A stretch of DNA of 64,000 nt from Maratus speciosus (Eukaryota; Arthropoda; Arachnida; Araneae; Salticidae). How positions within the stretch are numbered: the stretch's first letter is position 1; each line of letters starts with the position of its first letter. This document shows positions 24,460 through 35,850 of this stretch, piece after piece. The notes below the pieces were generated by a model, which worked only from the letters and a program-made list of their open reading frames with translations, searched no databases and was not told the DNA's origin. The stretch covers positions 521,053,451 to 521,117,450 of the forward strand of contig OZ010795.1 in the NCBI GenBank assembly GCA_963932465.1, given 5' to 3'. Position numbers and translations under genes: made by a program.

Positions 24460-24910
24460 TCAAACATTTGTTCTAGTATTAGGACATGAGGCCTTAGGGC
24501 TAACAAAGTGTGTGTAAAAAGTACCCAGAATTGTTATATAAAACAAACAAAAAATATTTTTATCATCAAAATTTATTTTGCCATCTTCAAAGTAGACCCT
24601 ACTGAGTTCAATGCAACTACGCCAGCATAGGTCCCAATCTTCCATACTTCTTAGATAGGTAAATTATGATATGGCCTTTAGTTCCTTCTGAAAATTTTCT
24701 CTTATGGCCTCAATTGACTTAAAACATTTTCCTGGAAGTGATAATTTTAGCTTCGTGAACAGAAAAATGTCACTCGATTCCATACCAGGCGTGTTCGGTC
24801 TTTGGTTGATGACATATTAGTGTCGTTTTTGGCCAAAAATTCTTGCAGAACAATAAGAGAAAATTGAGCTCTTTCGAAATCAGTCGTGTGGCGATGCGTT
24901 TCAAATGCAA
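24460..24910 (-). pseudogene. Mariner-like transposase, C-terminal fragment
   Basis: Read on the minus strand, the fragment shows an FLAKNDT segment (cf. the FLAKN motif after HHDNAPSH in mariners). This is followed by SDIFLFTKLKLSLPGKCF and SIEAIRENFQKELKAI, then an in-frame stop, and WDLCWRSCIELSRVYFEDGK, which matches the W..C....G.YFEGD end of mariner transposases. The Asp of the APxD-type third catalytic position appears kept in ESDIFLF. A frameshift lies between FLAKN and SDIFLF, and everything upstream of the second catalytic Asp is missing. A non-functional 3' remnant abutting the piggyBac-like relic. Confidence 0.75.
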
Positions 24911-25004
24911 AATATTGGTCATATCTGTATGAACGGACTTAAAATATATGTGAGATATCTTGAACAAACTCTCTTTAAGACACATACGATGATTTTCAAG
25001 CACC

Positions 25005-25757
25005 AGCGTCTTGATTTTATTGCTGCCAGCTTTCTGCGCAGAAATAGGCGGACAAACTGTCCATTAAACAGAGATGCAGAATTAAAAAATATGTATGAAC
25101 GCGGTACTTGTGACACTTGTGCCAGCAAAATCGTTGTTGTAAAGTGGTATGACAATAAATTTGTGACATCTACATTTCTGTCAGATAATGCGAAGGATAT
25201 TGTTAAAGGATGGTGCAAAAAAGATTCCACTTATATTTATGTATATAGGCCAGAAGTTGTGAAATTCTACAATAAAAGCATCAAGGGAGTCGATAAGCAT
25301 GATTTCTTACCGTCATTGTACCGAACTCCTATAAAGTGTAAAAAATCGACACGAGTAGTAGTCTCATTATTTTAGTATGGCCATTATAAATTCTTGGTTA
25401 GAGTATAAAAATAATGCAAAATGCTTCGAAGTTCCTTTGCAAGATCAAATGGATTTATTGGATTTCACATTTGAAATAGCAGAAGCTCTATCACTCAAAA
25501 ACCAGTCGCTAATCCGTATCAAACGCGGAAGGCAGTCATCAAGAAACTCTGTTTTGCCAAAGAACAAAATGAATACTGCTGTTAGGCCTTCATAAGATAT
25601 TAGATTTGATGGAATGAATCATATGATTGAAAGGAATAAAAAGCAACAGAGATGCAAATTGGAAGGTTGTAGATATAAAAGTACCTGTTTTATGAAAAAT
25701 ATCAAGTATTTTTTTGTTTTCATGCACATACAAATTGTTTTAAAGAATTTCATATGA
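25005..25757 (+). pseudogene. piggyBac-like transposase, C-terminal half, broken
   Basis: The translated segment runs FLRRNRRTNCPLNRDAELK, KIVVVKWYDNKFVTSTFL, then PEVVKFYNKSIKGVDKHDF with LYRT. These are the hallmark C-terminal blocks of piggyBac (DDE_Tnp_1_7) transposases; the GVDxxD motif carries a conserved acidic residue. A stop and frame change at 25373-25377 precedes INSWLEYK. An in-frame TAA at 25593 is followed by DIRFDGMNH and RCKLEGC, and the frame closes at 25757. The Cys-rich zinc-binding tail has lost several cysteines (FMKNIKYFFVFMHI where C..C is usual). The N-terminal half with the first catalytic Asp residues is absent. Clearly inactive. Confidence 0.88.
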
Positions 25758-25881
25758 AATAAACTCATTTTATTCATTCTCATGTGATTTATATCTTACA
25801 TAATTTTAAATGTGCACAGAAAATAAAATTGCTCATTTTTCGTAATTTAAGACCTGGTGTCCTATTATTAGAACACTTTTT

Positions 25882-26929
25882 AATTAGTTTACTAATTATC
25901 GAAATTATATAATACTTCATATTATAGTTATTTATGTCTATTCAAGCTTATTTAACCTGCAATTTATTTTTTATCTGTTTCCAAATTAAATCAGGGCCGA
26001 AGGGATTAAAAACTCAAATTTAGCAACCCTTCGCAAATTAGCCGTTATCGCGAGATACGACAATTTGTTTAATTATTTATTTATTAAAGTGTATTTAAGT
26101 TGTTACATTTGTTGTGTCCATAAAGTTACAAATTTTACTGTTAAGTAGCTTCCCGTTAACGTTATGATGTTACTTACGTTTGGGAATTAATTATGTATTC
26201 ATGCTGAAAAAGAACACAATAAACACAAAAATTACTATTGTTATGCAATAATGAATCAGCAGAATCATCATCCCAGTATGATTCAAACGAGTAATCGAAG
26301 CATATTACTTGCTGCAATTTGCGTATTTTGTGTTAAAATTAAGAATTAAAAAGAAAAATTATATTTTTATCGTATTCATATTTAATGAAAAATGCTTTCT
26401 CATACCAGATATATCTTTTAGTGAACGAGTTGATATTTTTAAATAAAAACGCTCTTATTATGTGCAATTGAGTAATATCCCCGAATAACAAAATTTCGAA
26501 TGTAGATTTTAATGATCATACAAAACAGCTGGTGAGGAACCACGATGATTTTCAAATGTTTTCTTTTAAACTTATACAGCGGTAACATGTATAAAGAATT
26601 AAACAGCATTTGCTAGAGTTTTATTTTACTCAGAATATCGAAATACGTACGTGAGCAGATATACAACGGATAAAATAATAATAATAAATAAATAGTCACG
26701 TTCGTATTGAAATGGTAGAAATGCTGAACCAATAAATTCCTTATGGATTTTCTTAATCGAGCTTAGACAAGCAATTCAATTGTGGAATGCAAGCACTTAA
26801 CTAGGACAAAATCTGTACAAGAGTGAATTTATACAACATCAAAATAATAAAAACCTTAAAAAAGGATGGAGCCATTTTATCGCATAGTTATGGAAAGATA
26901 ATTTAATATTTAGCTTAGAAAAAGATTGA
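25882..26929. other. No feature recognised
   Basis: AT-rich sequence. A short block at about 25990-26060 (agggccgaagggattaaaaa) resembles an element edge, but no partner end was found. Confidence 0.35.
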
Positions 26930-28195
26930 GGAAAGTAAATTGTTGTTAGGTGTGGATGTAGTCGAGAATTTATTCACCGAAAGCAAAAGAAACATTCTTA
27001 AAAAAGGTGTGCCAACCTATCAAGATCAGGTTGATCTAGCATATAGTATAGCGAATGTAAAAAGAGTAGTTCAAATAAATTGTTATAGGTATCAATCGTT
27101 ATCACTATCATTACATATTTTGAATACCTATTTATCTGATGTTTATCATTTAAATACATTGGGGATACATCTATTGAAGATAATTAAACAAAAGCTGATT
27201 TAGAAGAATAAACATAGAAAATTTCTTTAGAAACCGTTAAATTGGATGAATCTGGAAAATTTTCTTCGAAGTTCCCTTTTGACAAGTAATAGCTTCTTCA
27301 CACGGTATTTTCTTTATTTGTTAGAAAGTTGGTTGATAAAAAACAATAAAAGAAAATAATACGAAAAACATTTTAGATTTTGCAGTCAAATCAATCAGTT
27401 TGTAATCAAATTATTGAAATAGTGTGGGATTAAAAAGAATATCGGGCACAGATTTTGACTGACGGAACATCAAAGGGTGCAGCAAAGAACCAAGATACCG
27501 GCTTTCAATGCATCTGCTAACTGAATAAAACGTCCCTTTCTTGAATGATTGTTTCATTAAGAACCGTAATGTAATAGAAATTACACCTCATGATATATAT
27601 CAATGTTGAAAAAACTGATTAGGAATCTCTTTAGACAATGAATCATTTTATCAAAATAAATAACAGAGAGATATTGAGATTTTTTTTGAGATTTTTCATA
27701 ATATTTTGAACGAATTTCAAAATTTATAGATATTGTCGTGTACTATTTGACCTCAAATAAAGTTCCTTATTTTTAATAACCATATTCAATTATTTTTTAA
27801 GTGAATTTCGAAAACATTCAGAAAATACAATTTGAATTTTCGAAGATTCCTTTTATATAGAAAATTCTGTAATCAGATAAGAATGTACACAAAATACAGA
27901 AAAATTAATAGCTGAATCCCAGATGATTTTTTTTCCGTTGGCATTAATTTAAGTTGTTTAGGTTATAATCTATGAAGCAAAAGATAAACCGAAACTGGAT
28001 CAGTATTAAGATTAATTGTGACTTAGTAAAAGTTAATCTAACTTGAAGAAACTATTAAAATATATTAACCATTCACAAAAAAGGAAAATATATATAATTT
28101 ATAGAAATTAAAAAAAAAAAAAAACTTTAATTTTTTCTCTGATAAAAGGTAAAGATCTAGATCTATACATTCTAGAAATATCGCTAAAATTATCT
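26930..28195 (+). repeat. Tandem 1.3-kb repeat, unit 1
   Basis: First of three direct units. It opens with 'gtggatgtagtcgagaattt', continues through 'caagatcaggttgatct', 'agatattgtcgtgta' and 'attcaattattttttaag', and closes with 'ttcacaaaaaaggaaaatat'. It holds an 87-codon open frame (26940-27203) that is not conserved in units 2 and 3, so I do not call it a gene. This unit carries none of the later insertions. Confidence 0.7.
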
Positions 28196-29636
28196 CTAGT
28201 TGTTGATGTAGCCGAGAATTTATTCACTATAACAAAAGAAACATCCCTAAACAAGGTTTGTCGGCCTTCGAAACAAGATCCGGCTGATCAATTATGGGGT
28301 AAAACAAAAGTAAAAAAAAAATAATGAAAAAAAAAATTCTTATCAGTATCAAGCGTTACCTCTATCATTCCATATGTTGAGCCCCAATTTATCTCATGTT
28401 AGTTGTTTAGATACATTGGAGAGACTTCTAGAGTAGATAACAAAGCAAAAGTTGATTTAGAAGAAGAAACCTAGTAACTTTCAAAACAGTTAAATTGGAT
28501 GAATCTGAAAGTTTTCTTATAAGTTCCGTTTCACGAGTAACAGCTTCTTCGTAGGAAATTCTCCATATTTCTTAGCAAGTAGGTTGGTAAAAAAAAGAAG
28601 AAAAGAAAATAATACAAATACCATTTTAAATCTTGCGGATTATAATCAAAATGGTGAAGTAATGTAGGATTAAAAAGACAACCAGAAACACATTTTGATT
28701 CACGGGGCAACTAAGAGAGCATCGGAAGTACAAAGATACAGGGTTTCAATGCATATGCGCACTGAATAAACGCCACTTTCCTGATCAATTGTTCATTAAC
28801 CCCTTGAGGGGCAAGAAATTGTGTTCCGGTAATGTTGAACTCACACCGGAATCTTTGAAAAATTCTATTTCAAAATAAGTAAAAGCAATTTTACGGCTTT
28901 TTTCCACCAAAATTAGAAAAGTAAAATTTAATAAAATTTTTCTGGTGTAAAACTTGATTAATTGTAGGTGGTATATAATATATACCGCCGCCCCTCAAGG
29001 GGTTAAAGGCCGTAATGTAATAGAATAGAACCTCATGATGTATATTGATGTTGGAAAAATTGCTTAGTAATCGCTTTAGACAATGAATCATTTTTTCAAA
29101 ATAAAATAAGAGACAGATATAGTGATATTTTTGGTGATTTTTCAAAAGATTTAGAACGAAATTCAAAATTTATAGATATTGTCGTGTAGTCTTCGATTTC
29201 CAATCAAGTTCTTTTTTATTAATAACCATATTCAATTATTTTTTAAGTTAATTTCGTAAACATATAGAAAACGCTGTTGGAATTTTCAAAGATTCCTTTT
29301 AGATAGAAAATTCTGAAATCAGATAAGAATGTGCACAAAATACAGAAACATTAATAGCTGAATCCAAGATAATTTTTATCCGTTGATTTTAATTTAAATT
29401 GTTGAGGATAAAACTTGTGTTATAATCGACGAAGATGAAGATTAACCGAAATTTGATCAGTATTAAGATTAGTTTGTGTCTTAGTAACAGGCAATCTAAC
29501 TTCCAAAACAGAAGAAAAAAATCTAAATATATTAACCGTTCACAAAAAAGAAAAAAATATATATAATTTAAGAAATTTGAAAGAAATCTTTAGATTTTCG
29601 CTGATGGTATCTTCTGTATATTCTAGACATCAAATT
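28196..29636 (+). repeat. Tandem 1.3-kb repeat, unit 2
   Basis: The unit repeats the order of unit 1: 'gatgtagccgagaattta', 'gaaacaagatccggctgat', 'agatacattggagagactt', 'agatattgtcgtgta', 'ttcacaaaaaag'. It is longer because a TTAA-flanked MITE (28800-29002) is inserted. Divergence from unit 1 is moderate and has accumulated throughout. Confidence 0.7.
28800..29002. mobile_element. TTAA-flanked MITE, TIR CCCCTTGAGGGGC
   Basis: A 203-bp element begins ccccttgaggggc and ends gcccctcaagggg, with TTAA on both sides (28796-28799 and 29003-29006). Units 1 and 3 of the surrounding tandem array keep the uninterrupted sequence (ttcattaagaaccgtaatg and cactaaaggcc), so they act as empty sites. TTAA target duplication and CCC-type ends fit a piggyBac-superfamily non-autonomous element. 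Confidence 0.9.
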
Positions 29637-29853
29637 ACTGCTAGTTGTGAATGTAGCCGAGAATCTACTCATCGAAAAAAAAAATACGTGAACAAGGTTG
29701 ACAGCCTTTGAAACAAGATCAGGTTAATCTGGTGTTGGGTAAAATAAAAGTAACAAAAAAATGTAGAAAAGAAAAATAATTGTTATCAATATTAATCGAT
29801 ACCTCTATCATTGTATATGTTGAACCTAATTATCCCATATTAGTCGTTTAGAT

Positions 29854-30095
29854 CAGAGTTGGGCAAATTTGTAATCTAAATTATCCGCAATTTAATTAAA
29901 AGTTAATTGCATGCAATTGATTATAGTTACACTCATTTAAACGCGGAAAATTTGTCAAATAATGGGATGGGGGCTATTCCGGCTACAGTACTGAAAAAAA
30001 AAAATCCGGCATGTAACTTTGAATATAATTAATTACATAGAATTAAATTGTAACTTCATTGCAGATAATTGCAATTACAAATTTGCCCAACTCAT
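29854..30095. mobile_element. hAT-type MITE, CAGAGTTGGGCAAA ends
   Basis: The left end cagagttgggcaaatttgta pairs with the inverse right end tacaaatttgcccaact. The interior is AT-rich with 'taattgca' repeats. Flanks are gtttagat (29846-29853) and atttagat (30096-30103), a near-perfect 8-bp target duplication. Unit 2 of the tandem array has the single uninterrupted 'tgtttagatacattgg', which confirms the insertion point. TIRs starting CAGAGTTGGG and 8-bp duplications are typical of hAT elements. Confidence 0.85.
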
Positions 30096-30600
30096 ATTTA
30101 GATACATTGGAGAGACTTCTACAGAAGATAACAAAAAAAAAGTTGATTTAGAAGAGGAACTCTAGTAACTTTAAAAATCGTTATATTGGATGAATCTGAA
30201 AGTTTTCTTATAAGTTATTCGTATAAGTTCGACAAGTAACAGCTTCTTCGCAGGAAATTTTCTTTCTTTTAATGCAAGTAGGTTGGTAAAAAAACGAGAA
30301 AAGGAAATAGTTCAAATAACATTTTAAATTTAGCGGATTATAATCAAAATGTTGAAGAAATGTAGGATTAAAAAGACGTCCGGGAACACATTTTGACTCA
30401 CGGACCATCTAAGAGAGCAGCGGAAGAACAAATATCCGGGTTTTCAATGCATCCGAATGCACTGAAAAAATGTCACTTTCCTGAAGAAATATTTCACTAA
30501 AGGCCATGATGTAGTATAAATTACACATCCTGATATATATCGATGTTGGAAAAACTGAATCCCTCTAGACAATTAATCATTTAAACTTTTGAATTAGTCC

Positions 30601-31029
30601 TATCTCAAAACAGCATCACAGTTGAATAAAACAAAATATACCAGGTAGTAGATGAACATATGTACAAAAAGATGGAAACGAAAAATAAGTGGGGTCTCAT
30701 GCTATTTTCAGAAAAAAAATGACAAAAGTAACAAAAAGGCAGTGTAAATATCAGGCTTTTTCCCTATCAGAAAATGGTTTATCCCGTTTCTCTTTCCCTT
30801 TCCTGTGTTTTGCCCCTATGAAGAAATGGAACATTCCTTTTCTCTTTCTCCTTGTAGGGGAAAAGCCTGATAATTGCACTGCCTTTTTGTAAATTTTGTC
30901 ATTTTTTTTCTTCTAAAAATAGCATGAGACCCCACTTATTTTTCGTTTCCATGTTTTTGTGCATACGTTGATGTTGAACTACTTCCTGATGTATTTTGTT
31001 TTATTCAACTGTGATGCTGTTTTGAGATA
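30601..31029. mobile_element. 429-bp foldback element
   Basis: The left arm starts tatctcaaaacagcatcaca and the right arm ends with its exact inverse. The arms stay paired for about 180 bp through 'gttgaataaaacaaaata', 'cgaaaaataagtggggtctc', 'aaaaaggcagtg' and 'tatcaggctttt', leaving a centre of about 60 bp. A transcript would form a long hairpin. It interrupts tandem unit 3. Open frames here are shadows of the palindrome. Confidence 0.85.
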
Positions 31030-31490
31030 TTTGTTTATTTTGAGATATATTGCTGTTTTGTTATGTTACTTAGCTTGTTCTAATAGTAAACTTTCGTATT
31101 CTATAAGAAAAATTTTGAGGTGCGATTGCTTAGCTAAGATAATAAGTGTGGAAAACGGAATAACACGTCATTTTATTTGCAATTTGTGGCTACATAAAAA
31201 TGAAAATTAACAATGCCCCATGGAACCAAGTAAATTTTACAAAGCATGTAGTATTATTCTAATAGTTTATGACAAAAGAATTTTGGGATGTTGTTGCTTT
31301 CCAGAGATATAGCAATTCAAACATACTGGCATTTCAATTTTTTTTTGAAAAATTGAATTCATGGTCTTGAACTTTGACATTTTCTACAGGATGCAGGAAA
31401 TTTTCTCAGCTATTCAAAATTTTAAATTATTCATTAAATATGGTCTACTTCAACATAAAAAAAAATCAAGCAAAACAAAAAATACTATCG
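31030..31490. other. Inserted AT-rich segment without recognised content
   Basis: This DNA replaces part of tandem unit 3 and has no counterpart in units 1 and 2. No repeat end or protein motif was recognised. Confidence 0.4.
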
Positions 31491-32034
31491 CAATTTGTCT
31501 GATTTTCAAAATAATGGCTCTTAATCACCATATTCAATTATATTTTAAGTGATTTCGTGACCATTCAGAAGGAACGGTTTGAAATTTCAAAGATTGCTTT
31601 TACATAGAAAATTATTTAATCAGAGGAGAATGCAGACAAAATAGAGAAATACTCACAACTGAATGCAAGAAGATTCGGGTATCCGTTGAATATAATTTAA
31701 ATTATTGGTGATAAACCTTGTTGTAATCGACGAAGCTGGAGATAAACTGAAATTTGCTTCAGTATTAAGATTAGTTTGTGACTTAGAAAATTACAATTTA
31801 ATTTGCAAAACAGAAAAAACAAATAATATAAGTTAACAGTTCACAAAAGAGAAAATATATATATATAATTTAAAGAAATTACAAAGAAAACTTTAGTTTT
31901 TTCTCATACTATCTACGAACGATCCTACCGTTTAGAAAACCATTATGATCAAGTCTGAATTCTAATGGCTCATACATGAAAATATTTTTGTATAGAAAAA
32001 CCAAGAAAATGTATAGAACATTGGGTAAAGGATG

Positions 32035-32037
<3 letters not shown>

Positions 32038-32087
<50 letters not shown>
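32038..32087. repeat. (ATT)n microsatellite
   Basis: An uninterrupted run of about 16 ATT/TTA trinucleotides. Confidence 0.95.
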
Positions 32088-32403
32088 GTCGTTCTTTCTT
32101 CAAAAATTGTTTCAAATGTACGAAAAACTTATTTTAATTGTTTTCATATATCAGGAAAAATAAATAAAAACATTTGCGTTACAATATTGTGTTGGATATG
32201 AATTATAAAAACCTAGAGTGCGAATCAATTGTGAAACACTAATCATCCTCAAGCCGTATTTTTTTTTTTTATTAATATGTATAATTTTCAATATATTTTT
32301 TTCATGTAGTATATCAATATTTTTTTTTACTGCTTTAAAGTCTCATTAAAATTTTAAATGCATTCATATAAAACATTAAATGTCTGTCGTTTTTATAAGA
32401 TGT

Positions 32404-32455
<52 letters not shown>
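32404..32455. repeat. (TA)n microsatellite
   Basis: An uninterrupted TA run of about 50 bases. Confidence 0.95.
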
Positions 32456-32457
<2 letters not shown>

Positions 32458-32638
32458 AACCCGTTAACCGTAATTACGCACATAAAAATATTTCTTCATT
32501 ACAAGTTTACAAAGAGAATAATTAAAAATTTAATACTGATATTTTTATAATGTTTACATTTAAAGATAGACAACACACATACACATAAATATGTGTAAAT
32601 GTATCCAAATATTTCTAGATCTAATATATCTTAATTAA

Positions 32639-32924
32639 CCTTTAACTGATGTGACTAAAATTTGTCAGACAACTGATGTGATCCGGTCTCTCAGACCCCT
32701 CGAATAAAATGACAAAAAAAAAAAAAATTACTCAAATGGTTGAATTTACTTAAATTTTGTCCTAACAATATCGTTGTACTTCTCTTAGGAGCATGTGAAT
32801 TAAATTGCATGAAAAAAGTATTTTATTCATATTATTTAACTTCAGTACAGAAAAGTAAAAAACTGTAAAAGTGTTTACAGCTGGGAGTCGCAAGTCTGGG
32901 ACACCGCGTGACATGAGTTAAAGG
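32639..32924. mobile_element. TTAA-flanked MITE, TIR CCTTTAACTSATGTSAC
   Basis: The element begins cctttaactgatgtgac and its inverted end reads gtgacatgagttaaagg. TTAA flanks both sides (32635-32638 and 32925-32928). Length is 286 bp, no coding capacity. A second 'aactgatgtgatccggtctc' block just inside the left end suggests a duplicated subterminal motif. Consistent with a piggyBac-superfamily MITE. Confidence 0.88.
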
Positions 32925-33499
32925 TTAATGAAAAAACATATGAATTTACTTTTGAAAAAACAATAAAGAATCGTTCTCGTATTAATGACTATTAATCAAT
33001 ATCAAAATAAATGGAAAGCGTATTTAACATATTTACTATTTATTTTAACAAAACCTACAACACCACAATATTTCCTATCTCATTTCACTTTAAAATATTT
33101 CAAATATGCGGCTATAAAATCTAAAATTTCTAAAATTCCATGCGTAGAAATTAAATTTTTATTTTAAGGATGTCTCAAATTATGTGCAAGAAGGAGTTCG
33201 AAGAATAGAAATTTTTTTTTTTCTCTTTATAGCCCCTTTTATTATTTATTATGCTATTAAACTTGTTAAAAAATTATGACAGTGTGGCTTTGAACGATTA
33301 TAGGAAAGTGCATTTTAACACTTCAATTAAAATATTTGGATATTATTTATGGATTTATTCTTATATTTGATGATCACTTTAAATATAAAAAAAAATTAAA
33401 GTAATAATTAAGCAATAATAAAACGTTACTATTTTATTCCAAACATTACATCTAGAAAATATTAAAAATAAATGAGAGGTTGAAAAGAAATACACAATC

Positions 33500-34070
33500 T
33501 GAATTGCACAAAGGGAAATATTTCACATACTTTTTAGCATTTAATAATGATTAAATATAAGCAAAAACGTTCCCTGTTTTTAATGCGCACTTTATGAAAT
33601 ATGAAGCGGATAAAGTATCTACAAGTTGCTTACAATACTCTTAAAGAATTGCGCTGTCTAGCGCACCTGTTTTAAACATTATTTAAATATTTCACTTGAA
33701 AATTCGTGAAAGCATGTGATAAGAAAAAAGATAAAAGGCTGAGCAAGAAAAACTAAGAAAAGTACAACAAAAACGCATATTCTTCTTATTGGAGGAATAT
33801 TCTATTCTAAAAATAGAATATTAAAATATTTCATTGTCGAAACTGTATGAAAAAGAATTTGATGGTATTTCCCTGAGGCGTAACTACGTTCTACGATAAA
33901 CAACGTGTGTTTTTTTAAGAAACCTTTTATATAACTTCCTCTGTTTTAATAAGATCACTAAATATATTTTACTACATTTTTATTGAGAATATTTTATATA
34001 TTTTTCTTGTATTTTTTTACGATTACAGGTAAAAATAAATTTAAAGTTCATATAAGATTATTAAAATATT
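33500..34070 (+). repeat. Dispersed repeat family C, copy 1
   Basis: The blocks 'ttgcttacaatactctta', 'gaattgcgctgtc', 'gagcaagaaaaac', 'tttcattgt..aaa.tgtatgaaaaa' and 'ccctgaggcg' correspond in order to 60670-60960. Both copies are direct. No conserved frame was seen. Confidence 0.5.
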
Positions 34071-34560
34071 TTTGTTTTCAATAATAGAAGTATGTTTTTA
34101 ATAATAGATGCTATAAAGATTTCACAGTCCCTACTATAGAACGGCTTAAATTAAAATTTATGTTCTTAGAAGTTGTACAATTCCCTATTGACTAAAAAAA
34201 ATTTTTTTATATTTAAAAATATTTTAAATATAATACATTTTATTCAAATGAAATATTCATTAAATCAATTGTGTAACTTTTCATTGCGATTATATATTCA
34301 GAATTTTACATTTAAATACTTCGAGAAGCAACAAAGGAATCATGTTGTACTTTATTTGTTATTTTTTAATCCCGCATGAATTTATTAATATCCCATTAAT
34401 ATTACATGATGACTTAAAATAAAATAATGCAGATTAATTTCAATACCCTGCTTTAAACTATTTATATTTAGATACCAAACAGAATTCTTTACTGAAATCT
34501 TAAATTTTAACATTGCTTGTTTCAATTAATAATTAAATTTTGATTAATAGTTAAAAGCAT

Positions 34561-34590
34561 ATACACTGCATAAAACAATTAGGCGAGCGA
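34561..34590 (-). repeat. Tc1-like terminal inverted repeat (3' end)
   Basis: The outer sequence tacactgcataaaacaatta matches the inverse of the end at 39083-39112 (tacactgctcaaaacaatta) and the general Tc1-like terminus CACTGCTCAAAA. The element begins at the TA dinucleotide, as expected for Tc1/mariner insertion. Confidence 0.75.
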
Positions 34591-34779
34591 GTAAAAAAGT
34601 GAAGAGAACTGTGCAAGATAACCATGCATGGGAATTAAATGGAGGGTACTAGTGTATCAATGTGCAATACCGAAAAAAAGATGCAAAAAATTCAAAAAAG
34701 CTTTAATTTTTTAAAACGATGGATAGAACATGAAAAGACCGTTTAAGGCAATAATTTAGTTACGTATAAATAACAAAAA

Positions 34780-35850
34780 AGTACGGTTTAGGAATGATGC
34801 AAGGTACTGAATTTGGCATGTTATCCCTCGAAAAGATAAAACTGTCGCACATCGGTTTTCCATGGATTCGAGAACATTACCAATAACGCTTTGTGCAGTA
34901 CTCTTTCCCTCTTCAAGAATTACAATCTACATGTCCGGGACTATAAAATGAGTCCTTAGTCTCACTGCAATGCATAGTCCGAGTGTGTCCCAAACATGCT
35001 GAACCAGATTCAGGTCAGGGGAGAATGTTGACTATTCAATATGCTGTATTGTTCAGTTTTAAGCATGTTCTGTACGAGGCGAGCTGTATAAGGTCTGGCA
35101 TTATCTGGTATGGAATAAAAGGAATCACCAATTGCTGCAGCGTAAAATACGACATGAGATCTCATTATCTCATCTATATAATTTTAAGTCATCAAAGTGA
35201 CATTCCAAATGATATGCAGGTCCGTACGTCACCTATGCTGATTCCAGCCCATGTCATCAACCCACCTCGCCTGTAACGTGATATTTCACGAACGAATGTG
35301 GGATTATTTCGAGTTCCCCTTTCACTTTATACCAAAACACATCCAGACTGAATGGGGACTCATCTGTAAACAGAATATGACTCCAATCACGTTGACACTA
35401 ACCTCAATTTTCAGTTGCCCACATTCTTTGGGCCGCACAATTTCTTGACGTCAACGGAATACAGAACATGGACTTACGTGTATAGAAACCACCTTAATTA
35501 AGCTTATTTAGATCTATTTGGCTGGACGCCCTCGACCTGTGGCCAAGATCAAATGAGTTTGCAACTGCGTAGCATAGCCTGTTTTGTCTCGACGAGCCAT
35601 TAACAGGATATATCCGTTATTAGTTTCTTTGGTGCATGACCGACCTTGTCCTGGTCAATGACTAACATTCTCGTGTCTTGGATTCGATTATACTGTAATG
35701 TGGAGCGAAAAAACTTTTTCTCGCAATTAATATTCCCTGAGTCATTATATGGTGCCAAACTAACTGAAACAAATTGTCACCAAATTTCAGTTCAAAATAT
35801 TGACACCTTGAGGTTCACACCTCAATTGAATATTTGTATAGCCTTTTTAA
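34780..35850 (-). pseudogene. Tc1-like transposase, full-length but degenerate
   Basis: On the minus strand, frames change several times but the order of a Tc1 transposase is intact. There is a helix-turn-helix region (YILLMARRDKTGYATQLQTH, RGRPAK), then a NCAAQRMWATE block, and the first catalytic Asp in ILFTDESPF (35357-35368). GGLMTWAGIS follows, then the second Asp in DNARPYTARLVQ (35082-35105). The third motif reads SPDLNLVQHVWDTLG, where Tc1 enzymes usually have NPIEH, so the catalytic Glu is replaced by Gln. The C-terminus ends with SMENRCATV. Multiple stops and frameshifts make it inactive. Downstream lies the 3' inverted repeat at 34561. Confidence 0.85.

Larger units (their letters stand above)
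24121..25876. repeat. Repeated 20-bp imperfect palindrome around piggyBac relic
   Basis: The sequence gtgtcctactattagaacac lies at 24121-24140 and gtgtcctattattagaacac at 25857-25876. A third version in the other orientation is at 24469-24486 (tgttctagtattaggaca), and a half copy is at 24195-24206. The outer two are preceded by the same 'cctg' or 'ctgg' bases. They bracket the piggyBac-like coding relic and could be terminal or subterminal transposase-binding sites. Confidence 0.4.
29637..31910 (+). repeat. Tandem 1.3-kb repeat, unit 3 (interrupted)
   Basis: The unit starts 'gtgaatgtagccgagaat' and ends near 'cagttcacaaaagagaaaat' with the same order of blocks as units 1 and 2. It is expanded by a hAT-type MITE (29854-30095) and by about 0.9 kb that includes a 429-bp foldback (30601-31029). 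The block containing 'agatattgtcgtgta' is missing, so that insertion came with a deletion of roughly 200-300 bp. Confidence 0.65.

Noticed and set aside
24919..25230. 103-codon minus-strand open frame
   Set aside because: It is antisense to the well-supported piggyBac-like coding relic.
28891..29166. 91-codon minus-strand open frame
   Set aside because: It spans the boundary of a TTAA-flanked MITE and the tandem unit, so it cannot be an ancestral gene.
32038..32115. Poly-Asn open frame on the minus strand
   Set aside because: It is a translation of the ATT trinucleotide run.
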